64,000 bases of DNA from DYJK01 sp964464825 (lineage in GTDB: Bacteria > Bacteroidota > Ignavibacteria > Ignavibacteriales > Melioribacteraceae). Below, piece by piece: positions 7,687 to 16,776 of the stretch. A program made the position numbers and the translations under genes. The notes beneath the pieces were generated by a model. It was given only the letters and a program-made list of their open reading frames with translations, was not told where the DNA came from and did not search any database. Position 1 is the first letter of the stretch; every line of letters starts with the position of its first letter. The stretch spans positions 124,001 to 188,000 of the forward strand of contig CAYXKL010000001.1 in the NCBI GenBank assembly GCA_964464825.1, read 5' to 3'.

Positions 7687-9495
7687 TCATTTTTCAACTA
7701 ACACAAGAACCGATTCCATCAGTTTATCTTCCATTGCTTGCAGATTATCTAAAATTATTGCTCTTACTTGTTCAGTTTCCTCTATCATTTCGGGAATTAT
7801 TCTTTTGTAATAATATATTCCTTCAAGTAAATTTTCTATAAATAGATTAAAATATTCTTCGGTTTTATTTGTAAGCAATTTAATCTCTTCATCCATCTTC
7901 TTTTTCAAGTAATCAATATAAAGTTTCAATTCTTTCACGAACATATTCGGGCGGTTTGGATGAGTTATTAAATTTATCCTTCCGTAAATGTGATCAACCA
8001 TTTCTTGAAGAGTTACAACTTTAGAATAGTATGCAAGATTTGGTCCGGGGCATACGGATACAGCCCGGCTCAGTTTTGGTGCTTCAATCTCATTAACTAT
8101 TAACGCCGGTACGGTCAATCCTTCACAGAGACAGACTTTGTTTACAATCTTATCATATTGTATTTTATATTCAATATCATCCTTGCAATTTTCATTTAGT
8201 TCGGCAATTTTCTTGTTAATATAGGTAATCGATGCTGTGCAGATCGGTTTATTGGAAAATTCTTTATTAGATATTAAAAACTTTTTAGGGCAAGGGCTGC
8301 CTGGTTTTCCGTTTTCAACTCTTTCAATTTTTTCATTGTCCTTGCTGTTGCCGCGTAAGTTATTGAATGGTACACCCAAAGGAGAGACATCGCTTAAATA
8401 AAAATCTTCTTCTTCAGCATCGCAAAGTTTCTTCAAAGTGTAATCATCCACATTCATAACTTCAGGAACTAGTAGAAAAGGACTTCCCCAACCAACAGAT
8501 TTTACACCGTAGTAGCGAAGTAAAAAATCTTGTTCTGTTGATTTACCCACTCCACCTTGTACAGTAATATCTATCGATAATCTTTTTTCATTCACGGGAA
8601 TCTCTTTTTTGTAGAGAGCTTCAATATAAATCTCTTTCAACGTGGATAATATTTCATCTTTTCTGTTTTTAAATTCTTCCATAATAGGACCTAAAAGCAA
8701 TCCATCTGTAGCGAATGCGTGCCCTCCACAGTTCAATCCGGACTCAATTCGGAATTCCGAAACCCACAATCCCTTCTTAGCTAAAAATTTTCCCTGAATA
8801 AGCGCAGAACGGAAATCGCTTACTTTAATAACTATTTTCTTTTTAAAATTACTATTGTAATCGGGATAAAAATCTTTGAACGATTCAATATATCCATACA
8901 GCTTCGGATTCATTCCGGCTGAAAAAATTATTGAGCTTTCTAATTCACTTAATGCAAATCCGCGTAAAGCTGCATGTGCATCATTATAAATAAAAGGCAG
9001 CTGATTACCACTCAAATCGTAATTTGCTTTATCAACTTTTGTCATAATGTTTACATTTATTGAGCCGCACTCCATCTTCTGACGTAAATAATTTTGAAGG
9101 TTGCTAATCTTTATCTCATCTGTGGCTGCAAGCATTTCTAAATAAGTTTTTTTCAAATCGGAAAAATCCGGCAGCATCTCAAAATATTTATTCAGCTCGC
9201 TCCCAATTTTAAACGTTGAATTTTTCAAGTTTTCAAATTTTTCATCTACAATTTCTTTAATCATATTAAGGTAAGCTGTAATTCGTTTTGCTCTTGCATC
9301 TTCTTCTTTATCAACGATAGGAAAAAATTGTTCCCCCTTTTTTTCAAGATAATGCTTTCGCAGTTGCTCCATTAGTGTATCATCCACTAGCGATATAACC
9401 GATGAGATCCCATACTTTGCAACTTTTATTGGTGCGTCAACCGAATAAGCTACTCCCAATACCGGTATGTGAAATTTATGTGTAAATGACTGCAT
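7687..9495 (-). CDS. Unrecognised 602-residue protein, possibly an FMN-type TIM-barrel enzyme
   Basis: I do not recognise this protein with confidence. No signal peptide or membrane segment is visible. The N-terminus (HIPVLGVAYSVDAP, then KYGISSVISLVDD) reads like the first strand of a TIM barrel. Near residues 253-262 is NCGGHAFATDG, and near 311-318 the strand IDITVQ is followed by GGVGKSTE, then GVKSVGWGSPFLLVPE, resembling the phosphate-binding last strands of nitronate-monooxygenase or glutamate-synthase barrels; GGVGKST could also be read as a P-loop. Five cysteines cluster at about 399-480 (GSPCP, PICTAS, VCLCEG, VCPGP) and could bind metal. The last ~120 residues are helical and charged. 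The ATG at 9495 is preferred to a TTG at 9507. It is a single gene, convergent with alr. Confidence 0.7.
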   Translation of the reverse strand: MQSFTHKFHIPVLGVAYSVDAPIKVAKYGISSVISLVDDTLMEQLRKHYLEKKGEQFFPIVDKEEDARAKRITAYLNMIKEIVDEKFENLKNSTFKIGSELNKYFEMLPDFSDLKKTYLEMLAATDEIKISNLQNYLRQKMECGSINVNIMTKVDKANYDLSGNQLPFIYNDAHAALRGFALSELESSIIFSAGMNPKLYGYIESFKDFYPDYNSNFKKKIVIKVSDFRSALIQGKFLAKKGLWVSEFRIESGLNCGGHAFATDGLLLGPIMEEFKNRKDEILSTLKEIYIEALYKKEIPVNEKRLSIDITVQGGVGKSTEQDFLLRYYGVKSVGWGSPFLLVPEVMNVDDYTLKKLCDAEEEDFYLSDVSPLGVPFNNLRGNSKDNEKIERVENGKPGSPCPKKFLISNKEFSNKPICTASITYINKKIAELNENCKDDIEYKIQYDKIVNKVCLCEGLTVPALIVNEIEAPKLSRAVSVCPGPNLAYYSKVVTLQEMVDHIYGRINLITHPNRPNMFVKELKLYIDYLKKKMDEEIKLLTNKTEEYFNLFIENLLEGIYYYKRIIPEMIEETEQVRAIILDNLQAMEDKLMESVLVLVEK

Positions 9496-9816
9496 ATTTT
9501 TTTCCAAGATTATTGTAACTGTATCTTTTTGTGTTTATAAATAATTGGAAATAAGCCGGATAAATGATTATACGGATAGCCAGACTATTTCTTTTTGTGG
9601 TTTCAAAATAGGAATAAATTTGTGGTTTACTGCCTTAATAGGAGTGTTGTTAATAACTTTTACATTTCTTTTACATATTTGAAGTGGAAAGAAGTACAAA
9701 AACAACTGAGTTTGGAATCCGTGTTGTATTTTCTGTGCTTCATTGTGATTACTTGATGGATCTCTGTGAAAGAGATTACACTGATTAATTAATTGTCTCG
9801 TGTCTCACTGCTACCG
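9496..9816. other. Intergenic stretch between the GH92 and unknown genes
   Basis: About 320 AT-rich bases with no coding frame I can support. A small hairpin at 9760-9776 (ATCTCT and AGAGAT around GTGAA) could be a weak terminator for the GH92 gene, read on the minus strand. The part next to 9495 should hold the promoter of the unknown gene, but I see no convincing TAnnTTTG element. Nothing else stands out. Confidence 0.5.
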
Positions 9817-12156
9817 TTACTTCTCTCTGCTCATCGAATAAGGCATCGATTTTTCTTCCACTGCAAATTTTTTGTTCGGCTCAGATTGCATCACAAACTT
9901 CAGCTCGCCACCAGTTACAATTTCATCGTGAGTAATGAAACTTCTATCAATCTTTTTTCCGTTCAAATAAATTTCTTTGATGTAAATATTTTTTTCAGAA
10001 AGATTTTCAGTATTTATCTTAAAAGTATTTCCATTCTCTAAATTTATTTCTGCGTTGTTTACACAAGGACTTCCAATCACATATTCGTTGCTTCCCGGTG
10101 CAAATGGATAAAATCCTAACACGCTGAAAATATACCATGCAGACATTTGTCCGCAATCATCGTTACCGCAAAGTCCTTGAGGTTCCGGTTTGTACATCGT
10201 GTTTACAATTTGATGAATCCGTTCTTGTGTTTTCCACGGTTGTCCGGCATAATTATACATATACGGAACATGATGCGACGGTTCATTACCGTGAACATAA
10301 TTGCCGATCATTCCCACTTTTGTAACATCCTCGCTTTCACCAAAATATTTTTCCGGCAGTTCAAAAGAGAAAAGAGAATCGAGCCATGTTACAAGTTTCT
10401 CTTGTCCGCCGATCAATTCGATAAATCCTTTCACATCGTGCGGAACATAAAGTGAGTAATTCCATGCGTTCCCTTCGATGTATCCTTGATTTGCAACACT
10501 CAAAGGATCGAAAGGAGTGCTAAATTTTCCATCTGATAATTTCGCACGCATATAATTCGTTTGTTTATCAAAAATATTTTTGTAATTGTTTGCTCGTTGT
10601 AAAAATTCTTCTGCTTCTTTTTGCTTACCGAGTTTTTCTGCAAATTTATAAATAGTCCAATCATCGTATGCGTATTCCAAAGTCTTTGATGCGGAGTTCG
10701 AGCTAAAATCTTCCGGCACATAACCGAATTTCTTGTAAGCTCCTATTCCGTCATACAAATCATAATTTGCACTTGCAACACAAGCTCCGAATGCCTTCTC
10801 TGCATCAAAACCTCCAATTCCTTTTATAAATGCATCGGCAATTACCGATGCAGCATGATACCCTATCATGCACCAATTTTCATTAGCCCAGTGAGACCAG
10901 ACCGGTAAAATTTTATGCACGCTCTGTTCGTAATGTACAATCATCGAGTTTACGATGTCGCTTGTTCTTTTTTGCTGAATAATTGTGTAGAGCGGATGAA
11001 GTGCACGGTATGTATCCCACAAAGAAAAAATTGTGTAATTGGAAAAACCTTCAACTTTGTAGATGTTCTGATCAAGTCCCCGGTACTCACCATTTACATC
11101 ATTGAAAATTACCGGATTCAAAAAGCTGTGATACATTGAAGTATAGAAATTGATTTTTCTTTCTTCGCTTGTTTCGACTTTAATTTTTGAAAGTTCTTTG
11201 TTCCACTTTTCTTTTGCTTGATTTTTTATTTCATCAAAATTCCATCCGGGAATTTCTGCATTTAAATTTTCGATTGCATTTTTTGTACTCACTGCAGAGA
11301 GAGCAACTTTCACTAATATCTCTTCGCCTTCTTCCGTATCAAAATTGAAATAACATTTTATTTTATGTCCGGCTCGTTCGGGAAAATTTTCATTCTCATT
11401 AAATTTTCTCCAAAAACCGCGATAGATTAGTTGTTCTTCATTAACAAATCCATAAGATTTAAATGGTTTCGAAAATTCCATAGCAAAATAAATGTAACGT
11501 GTACGCGCCCAACCGTTTGTCTGACGGTAACCGGTAATTAATGTTTTGTTTTCAACACGAACAGATGACCAAACAACTTTCCCCTCATAATTGTAAATAC
11601 CGGAAGTTAAATCGAGAATAATATGCGCCTCATCAGTTTTCGGAAAATTATATTTATGAAATCCAGTGCGTTCTGTAGCTGTTAATTCTACTCCAATTTT
11701 ATAATCATCCAATTCAACAGAATAATAACCGGGCATTGCTTTTTCCGTTGTGTGAGAAAATTTTGATCGGTAACCGTTCTCCGGATTTTCTTTTGTGCCG
11801 GGGTTCAATTGTAATTTTCCGACAGTAGGCATTATTAAAATATCACCAAGATCGGAATGACCCGTTCCATTAAAATGTGTGTGTGAAAATCCAATGATAG
11901 TTTTATCGGTGTACTGATAACCGGCACAATATCTGTAAACTTCCGGATTGTATCCGTTGCCGTAACTGTACATTACCGTGTCTGTTTCGGGACTCAACTG
12001 CATCATTCCGAATGGAACGGCTGCACCCGGGAATGTGTGTCCCATATCGTTCGTACCGATGAATGGATTAACATAATCAGATGGTGTTTTGATTTGTTGT
12101 GCAAAAGAAAGGTTGAATAAAAAAACGAACATAAAAAAGAAATACTTTTTGTTCAT
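9817..12156 (-). CDS. Exported glycoside hydrolase family 92 (alpha-mannosidase type)
   Basis: 779 residues with a signal peptide ending at SFAQQ. GH92 enzymes are calcium-dependent inverting exo-alpha-mannosidases that trim mannans and N-glycans outside the cytoplasm. Signatures run the length of the protein: YVNPFIGTNDMGHTFPGAAVPFGM at the start, GFSHTHFNGTGHSDLGD, then GNEPSHHVPYMYNYAGQPWKTQ and GNDDCGQMSAWYIFSVLGFYPF, which holds the catalytic acids. Linkage specificity cannot be decided here. AGGATTGTT precedes the ATG. No SusCD pair or other glycosidase is adjacent, so this is not a full polysaccharide utilisation locus. Confidence 0.95.
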   Translation of the reverse strand: MNKKYFFFMFVFLFNLSFAQQIKTPSDYVNPFIGTNDMGHTFPGAAVPFGMMQLSPETDTVMYSYGNGYNPEVYRYCAGYQYTDKTIIGFSHTHFNGTGHSDLGDILIMPTVGKLQLNPGTKENPENGYRSKFSHTTEKAMPGYYSVELDDYKIGVELTATERTGFHKYNFPKTDEAHIILDLTSGIYNYEGKVVWSSVRVENKTLITGYRQTNGWARTRYIYFAMEFSKPFKSYGFVNEEQLIYRGFWRKFNENENFPERAGHKIKCYFNFDTEEGEEILVKVALSAVSTKNAIENLNAEIPGWNFDEIKNQAKEKWNKELSKIKVETSEERKINFYTSMYHSFLNPVIFNDVNGEYRGLDQNIYKVEGFSNYTIFSLWDTYRALHPLYTIIQQKRTSDIVNSMIVHYEQSVHKILPVWSHWANENWCMIGYHAASVIADAFIKGIGGFDAEKAFGACVASANYDLYDGIGAYKKFGYVPEDFSSNSASKTLEYAYDDWTIYKFAEKLGKQKEAEEFLQRANNYKNIFDKQTNYMRAKLSDGKFSTPFDPLSVANQGYIEGNAWNYSLYVPHDVKGFIELIGGQEKLVTWLDSLFSFELPEKYFGESEDVTKVGMIGNYVHGNEPSHHVPYMYNYAGQPWKTQERIHQIVNTMYKPEPQGLCGNDDCGQMSAWYIFSVLGFYPFAPGSNEYVIGSPCVNNAEINLENGNTFKINTENLSEKNIYIKEIYLNGKKIDRSFITHDEIVTGGELKFVMQSEPNKKFAVEEKSMPYSMSREK

Positions 12157-12269
12157 AACAATCCTTGCAATAAACTGATATGCAATTTATGAAACAAAAA
12201 GTATTCGTTTAATGATTTTACTTGTGACCAAAAAAATTTTGAACAGTGCTTTACAAATTTATGGAATTT

Positions 12270-12911
12270 TTATTCCGGAATTTGTTTAAGAAACATTTTT
12301 GCTTGTTCTTTTCCCCAAATAGGCATTAGCTCATTCTTTGGAACAAATTCACTAAATTTTTTTACTGCCGCTTCAAGCAATGGCTTTGCCGCCTTTGGTC
12401 CCCCTCCGAACTGTTCTGGTGTATAAAGAATCGTTATTGCCATTAAATAATCGGGACGCGGATTTGAGGGGTCTAACTGTTGTGCCTTCTGAAAATTACT
12501 GCTCATCTCCGCACCGTATTTCATATATCGGCTCATGGGATCAATTTGAAGACGTCCTTGTGCTATCATTCCTTTTAAAGTGTAAATCTCCGATTCATCC
12601 GGCTGCAGAGAATCTGCAATTGCTAGTAGTTTTAAAGCTTGATCCAAATAAACATCTTTTAACATTACTGTTGTATCTGTAAAACTTGCGTAAATATTGC
12701 AAAGCGAGGCGTAGTAGTACGGAAGCCATTTGTTCTGTTCTGCATTTCCAATTCTTTCGAATGCATTAGCTGCATCGACGAAGTCTTCAACACTTTTAAG
12801 CGAGTCCATATTATTAATTTGATTTCTCATAGCTGCAAAATATTTCTCATCATCCCCCTTAGAAATATTTACCACCAGCAGACAAATAATAATTGATAAA
12901 ATTGATTTCAT
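12270..12911 (-). CDS. Exported TPR-like protein, partner gene of the TonB receptor
   Basis: 213 residues with a signal peptide (MKSILSIIICLLVVNISKG). The rest is all-helical with TPR-like spacing: DFVDAANAFERIGNAEQNKWLPYYYASLCNIYAS, then LLAIADSLQPDESEIYTLKGMIAQGRL and FQKAQQLDPSNPRPDYLMAI. A Gly/Pro-rich turn (YTPEQFGGGPKAA) follows and the protein ends near GKEQAKMFL. Its Shine-Dalgarno (AAGGAG) directly abuts the receptor stop, with an 11-base gap, so the two genes are co-transcribed. It probably acts in the periplasm with the receptor; its ligand is unknown. Confidence 0.75.
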   Translation of the reverse strand: MKSILSIIICLLVVNISKGDDEKYFAAMRNQINNMDSLKSVEDFVDAANAFERIGNAEQNKWLPYYYASLCNIYASFTDTTVMLKDVYLDQALKLLAIADSLQPDESEIYTLKGMIAQGRLQIDPMSRYMKYGAEMSSNFQKAQQLDPSNPRPDYLMAITILYTPEQFGGGPKAAKPLLEAAVKKFSEFVPKNELMPIWGKEQAKMFLKQIPE

Positions 12912-12922
12912 TTATAAACTCC

Positions 12923-15064
12923 TTATTGATATGGATTAGTTTGACCTAATGAAATAAACATTCCTAAAAATACAGATCTTAATGCTGGTGAAACTACCGG
13001 ACTGCTTATTGTTCCATCCGATGAATACCGGTACCCATAAATATTATTGAACCCGGGCAGATTATCTACTGAAAAAAAGATAACAGTAAAATTATCAAAC
13101 ACGTTTGTCACATAACTGATATTAAAACTAAGATTATTGTAGCTTTTTGAACGGTCACCTAAAAACTCAGGATTATTCGGATTAAAATATGGACGTCCGG
13201 TTGCATGAGTATATGTAATGCCGATCATTGCTGTTATTTCCTCAATCCATTTTTTAAATACAATCGAAAAGGTATGAGGTGTTGCAAAAGTAGGAAAAAC
13301 CATCGAAGGATAATTCAAAAAATTCCGCTTTGTATCTAAATACGAATACGAAATCCAATAGTCTCCGTTTTTAATAGTGCGGCTGTCTCTCCAAAAAATA
13401 TCGATACCTTTTGCATATCCGCTGCCGTCATTACTGAACGGAACTGACGGTAAATTTAAATATGGATATGTAAATACCGATCCCTTTGCAAGATTGTCGT
13501 ATTTTTTATAATACAATTCAATGCGGAAAGTTTTTCCTTCGCCGATGTATTGATAATTTGCAATGTAGTGATCGGAATTTTCGTAATCAAAATTTCTTGT
13601 GTAAATCAAAAAATCTTTATCGGGTGTTTGATAGAATTTTCCGTAAGCAAAATTAAGCTGGTCAAAATTTCCAAGACGGTAAGCTATTGAAAACCGTGGT
13701 GCAAAATTAGTTTTGTTCAATAACTTGGAATATTCTGTTCTCAATCCGGCTCTAAATGCTAAATCATTTGTGAAAAATATATCTGTTTCCGCAAAACCGG
13801 CTATATAATTTTCAATTAAAGTTGAACTCAGCTCGTTATAAAGATCATCGTAAACGGTGTTTTGATATTCAGCACCTACCGTTAGAAAAGAAGAGCCGAT
13901 AATTCTTTTTGTTAAAGTGAATTTCCCTTGTGAAAGCTGTTCTTTGCTTTCTGCATTATCAGAATTTGGAGTTATCCAGTCTTTATCGTTGCTGTAAGAA
14001 AATCCTCCAAATACAGACCAGTCATCGCCTAAAACATCACGGTAACTTACATTTAAATAATAATTATCCGTCCGCATCTTGATGTGATCTTTTGTAACAA
14101 GATTATCAAGATTCGGCATGTACAAAGAAAAATCTGAATAGTTATATGAGAAGAAAGATTTTAACATTCCGGTTTTCGAAAGTTTGTGACGCAGATTTAC
14201 TATAGTCTCAACACCAACCGGAGATTTATCCCATTCGGTTCGCTGCTTAAAAACTTGGTTGTAGGGTGCTATATTATAGTATGCGCCTTCAAATGCAAGC
14301 GAGGTATTTTCCCATCGTTGGGCATGGGATCCGCCAAAACCAAAAACCATTAAGTTAATTGATGTTAAAGTTTGCGGTGCAAGGTCTTGAGATTTTAAGA
14401 TCAATGCAGATGAAAGTGCTTGTCCATACTGGGCGGAGTAGCCGCCGGTGCTGAATACAGTTCCCTTGAAAAGCATGGGAGAAAATCTTCCGCGTGCTGG
14501 TAAATCCGGAACACTACTGAAAAATGGTTTTTGAACTACCATTTCATCAACAATTGTAACTGTTTCTGATGCCGAACCACCGCGTACAAATAATCCTTCG
14601 GTTTCTCCGATCATCTGCGTACCGGGTAATGTTTCGAGCGCACTGTAAAGATCTGCATCGGAGCCGGTTGTAACTACATCAAGTGGGCGGAGAATAACTC
14701 CTTTTTTTTCATCGCTTGCTTCAAATGAACCGGCAGAGATAACAACAGCATTCATTTCGGTTACTTGTTCCTCAAGGATAATATCAATTTTAAGTTCACC
14801 TTTGCTGAGTGTAATATTCTTTTCAAAAGTTTTATAACCTACATAACTTGCAACAATTATTGCTTCACCTTTTTCGAATGTTTTAAAAGAATAACTTCCA
14901 TCTTCTTTTGAAGTTACTCCATCGTAAGATCCTTTAATATAAATATTAGTTCCAGGTAGCGGAATGTTTTTGCTATCTGTTACTTTACCGGATATTTTTG
15001 TTTGTGCGGTTGCAATTATTGAGTATAAAACTAAAATCAGTAAAATTTGAATTGATCTTTTCAT
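12923..15064 (-). CDS. TonB-dependent outer-membrane receptor with carboxypeptidase-regulatory-like domain
   Basis: 713 residues. After a signal peptide ending IATAQ comes a carboxypeptidase-D regulatory-like domain at ~22-110 (ISGKVTDSKNIPLPGTNIYIKG and YVGYKTFEKNI). The plug domain follows (VILRPLDVVTTGSDADLYSALETLPG, then GLFVRGGSASETVTIVDEM) and then a beta-barrel ending in alternating aromatic strands (SVFLGMFISLG). The barrel is short for the SusC type, so this is more like a simple siderophore/metal/vitamin-class receptor; the substrate is unknown. AGGTG precedes the ATG. It forms an operon with the TPR-like protein downstream. Confidence 0.93.
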   Translation of the reverse strand: MKRSIQILLILVLYSIIATAQTKISGKVTDSKNIPLPGTNIYIKGSYDGVTSKEDGSYSFKTFEKGEAIIVASYVGYKTFEKNITLSKGELKIDIILEEQVTEMNAVVISAGSFEASDEKKGVILRPLDVVTTGSDADLYSALETLPGTQMIGETEGLFVRGGSASETVTIVDEMVVQKPFFSSVPDLPARGRFSPMLFKGTVFSTGGYSAQYGQALSSALILKSQDLAPQTLTSINLMVFGFGGSHAQRWENTSLAFEGAYYNIAPYNQVFKQRTEWDKSPVGVETIVNLRHKLSKTGMLKSFFSYNYSDFSLYMPNLDNLVTKDHIKMRTDNYYLNVSYRDVLGDDWSVFGGFSYSNDKDWITPNSDNAESKEQLSQGKFTLTKRIIGSSFLTVGAEYQNTVYDDLYNELSSTLIENYIAGFAETDIFFTNDLAFRAGLRTEYSKLLNKTNFAPRFSIAYRLGNFDQLNFAYGKFYQTPDKDFLIYTRNFDYENSDHYIANYQYIGEGKTFRIELYYKKYDNLAKGSVFTYPYLNLPSVPFSNDGSGYAKGIDIFWRDSRTIKNGDYWISYSYLDTKRNFLNYPSMVFPTFATPHTFSIVFKKWIEEITAMIGITYTHATGRPYFNPNNPEFLGDRSKSYNNLSFNISYVTNVFDNFTVIFFSVDNLPGFNNIYGYRYSSDGTISSPVVSPALRSVFLGMFISLGQTNPYQ

Positions 15065-15176
15065 TATAACACACCTGAAATGTAAGATGCCAATTTTGAC
15101 GTTTCATCTACAAATAAGTAGCATATAATTTTTACTTTTTTCAGAACATCTTCGATAAGATAACGTCATCGGTGAG

Positions 15177-15503
15177 TTAATTCTTTCGTGCAATAAAAAA
15201 GACGTAACCGTATTCACCGCTAAATTTATTAAATAATTCCATTTCTCTTTCGTGGTGTAATATTACCTTCATTGCGGTGGAATCATTTTTATATTTTGGT
15301 TTTAATAGTTCAATTCTACGTTTGAGCGGTATGTAATAATCATCCATCCAAGAATTGCTTTCAAGTACGAAATAATTAATCAAATAATAGCCTGATTTTC
15401 TTATCAAGATTAAATTTTCCTCAATGGATGCTCTGCTGCCCGATCCTTAGCGCTGAAGGTCTTAGTGGATTTCAAAAAATATATCTTTTTCTATATCAAC
15501 CAT
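15177..15503 (-). pseudogene. Decayed class I SAM-dependent methyltransferase (two in-frame stops, core deleted)
   Basis: On the minus strand an ATG at 15503 opens MVDIEKDIFFEIH, the typical N-terminus of a class I methyltransferase family that continues HSGLPR-GPGS. Here the frame runs into TAA at 15462-15464 and again at 15447-15449, while the residues around (DLQR, then GSGSRASIEENL) still echo that motif. The same frame then continues without interruption into IEENLILIRKSGYYLINYF, SWMDDYYIPLKRRIELLKPKY and a final YGYVFFIARKN, the C-terminal third of the same family. The SAM-binding core (about 150 residues) is missing, and N- and C-terminal parts remain in one frame. A TTG at 15407 could in principle start a 76-residue remnant, but this is most simply a dead gene. 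Confidence 0.85.
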
Positions 15504-15538
15504 TAAAAATGAACTATTGCTATTTCTAAAAATATAAA

Positions 15539-15556
15539 ACCGGCAATAGGGCCGGT
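15539..15556 (-). terminator. Probable terminator of the CopD-like gene
   Basis: ACCGGC and GCCGGT form a 6-bp GC-rich stem around AATAGG. Read on the minus strand the stem is followed by a T-rich tract (TTTATATTTTT). It begins 10 bases after the stop of the CopD-like gene at 15566. Confidence 0.75.
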
Positions 15557-15565
15557 ATTATATTG

Positions 15566-16033
15566 TCAATAAATTGATACTGCAAAGAGAACTATTATTC
15601 CTAATACCATATTTATAAATGAAAGCATCTTTAAATTATTCTGTGCCTTTACAAATTCATCGGATGGTTTTTCGCCCGATTTGGGTGCAAATTTTCTCAT
15701 ACGCGGTGCCATCACAAATGTTATTATGCTTCCTATAATTATCATAATTAAAAATAATATGTGCTTAACTGTAATCATTAAACCATAGCTATTGGTTGTA
15801 TTTACAAGCATTTCTTCCGGTGTTTTAATTAAACCGGTTACCAAGAGAAACAGCATGCTTGTCCAAGATACAATAGTAAATCTTTTTGATACTGTACCCA
15901 TAATTTTACCGCGTTCGGATGGTTCTGCGGTTAATAAAGACGGCATCAATACAACATTGATAAATATCATTCCGCCAATCCAGATTACAGCAACAAGAAG
16001 ATGTAAAAAATTATTTAAAAGATACACCGACAT
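15566..16033 (-). CDS. CopD-like four-helix integral membrane protein
   Basis: 155 residues with four predicted membrane helices (about 5-27, 51-68, 83-108, 133-153). The first contains LLVAVIWIGGMIFINVVLMP, as in the CopD / DUF2269-like families, with a His in the first helix (NNFLHLL) and others that may bind copper or haem (TVKHILF). No Cys is seen. Function is inferred only from the family look. GGAGAAAAAAT precedes the ATG. It has its own terminator and is about 100 bases from the carbonic anhydrase gene. Confidence 0.75.
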   Translation of the reverse strand: MSVYLLNNFLHLLVAVIWIGGMIFINVVLMPSLLTAEPSERGKIMGTVSKRFTIVSWTSMLFLLVTGLIKTPEEMLVNTTNSYGLMITVKHILFLIMIIIGSIITFVMAPRMRKFAPKSGEKPSDEFVKAQNNLKMLSFINMVLGIIVLFAVSIY

Positions 16034-16130
16034 ATTTTTTCTCCTTTGATTATAATAAATGAAGTTTTTTTACGGGGTATAAGACTTCTCATCTTCTAAA
16101 AAGGTTGTAAATAAAATGTTTATAAAAAAT

Positions 16131-16763
16131 TTATTTTACTATAGTTACCGCGCCATCATCAAGATCATAAAAGGTCCCTACAATTTGAAGTCCTTTTTGC
16201 TCTACAAATTCTTTTAGTACCGGTTCGGAATTTTTTAATGTATCAACAACACGATTAACATTATTAAAAACCGCATTTGTTAAAAGATCCCCTTTTTCAT
16301 TCTTTACTTCTTCAACAGCCGGTTCAATTACAGTAATTAATTTTCCAATATTTCCATGATGATCTCCGCCCTTTACAGCAGCATCAACGGCTCCGCAATA
16401 TTCATGTCCCATAACTACGACCAACTTACATCCAAGGTGTTCCACCGCATAATCAATACTTGCTATTTCAAAATCACCAGCAACATTTCCGGCAACACGG
16501 ATAACAAACAGATCTCCAATTCCTTGATCAAAAATAATTTCCGGAGGCACCCGGGAATCCGAACACGTAACAATAATGGCAAATGGATTTTGGCCTTTAG
16601 CTACTTCTACTCTTCTTTCTACCGACTGATTTTGATGCAGCAATTTCCCTTCTATAAAACGTTTGTTACCGTCCATCAACTTTGCAAGTTGATCTTGAGC
16701 TAACAAAAAATTGTTTGCTGAAATGATAAACAATAATAAAAGTATGAATCTATTTATTTTCAT
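16131..16763 (-). CDS. Exported beta-class carbonic anhydrase
   Basis: 210 residues. Zinc ligands of beta-carbonic anhydrase are seen as Cys67 (TCSDSRVPPE, with the Asp69/Arg71 dyad), His120 and Cys123 (MGHEYCGAV). It begins with a signal peptide (INRFILLLLFIISANNFLLAQ), so it should hydrate CO2 in the periplasm or outside, unlike the usual cytoplasmic enzymes. GAGGTAAA precedes the ATG. It starts 13 bases after the RetSat-like gene and is probably co-transcribed with it, though no functional link is obvious. Confidence 0.94.
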   Translation of the reverse strand: MKINRFILLLLFIISANNFLLAQDQLAKLMDGNKRFIEGKLLHQNQSVERRVEVAKGQNPFAIIVTCSDSRVPPEIIFDQGIGDLFVIRVAGNVAGDFEIASIDYAVEHLGCKLVVVMGHEYCGAVDAAVKGGDHHGNIGKLITVIEPAVEEVKNEKGDLLTNAVFNNVNRVVDTLKNSEPVLKEFVEQKGLQIVGTFYDLDDGAVTIVK

Positions 16764-16776
16764 TTTACCTCGTCAA

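Noticed and set aside
8540..8565. GGVGKST in the unknown protein as a ParA-type P-loop
   Set aside because: It lies mid-protein without the Lys-Gly-Gly start or other Walker motifs; a barrel phosphate loop is equally likely, so left open in the findings.
9778..9785. ACTGATTA near the GH92 gene as an activator site
   Set aside because: A single copy in AT-rich intergenic DNA, with no sigma-54 promoter nearby.
15177..15407. A 76-residue functional gene starting with TTG at 15407
   Set aside because: It is only the C-terminal third of a methyltransferase, and matching N-terminal sequence lies upstream in the same frame beyond stop codons.
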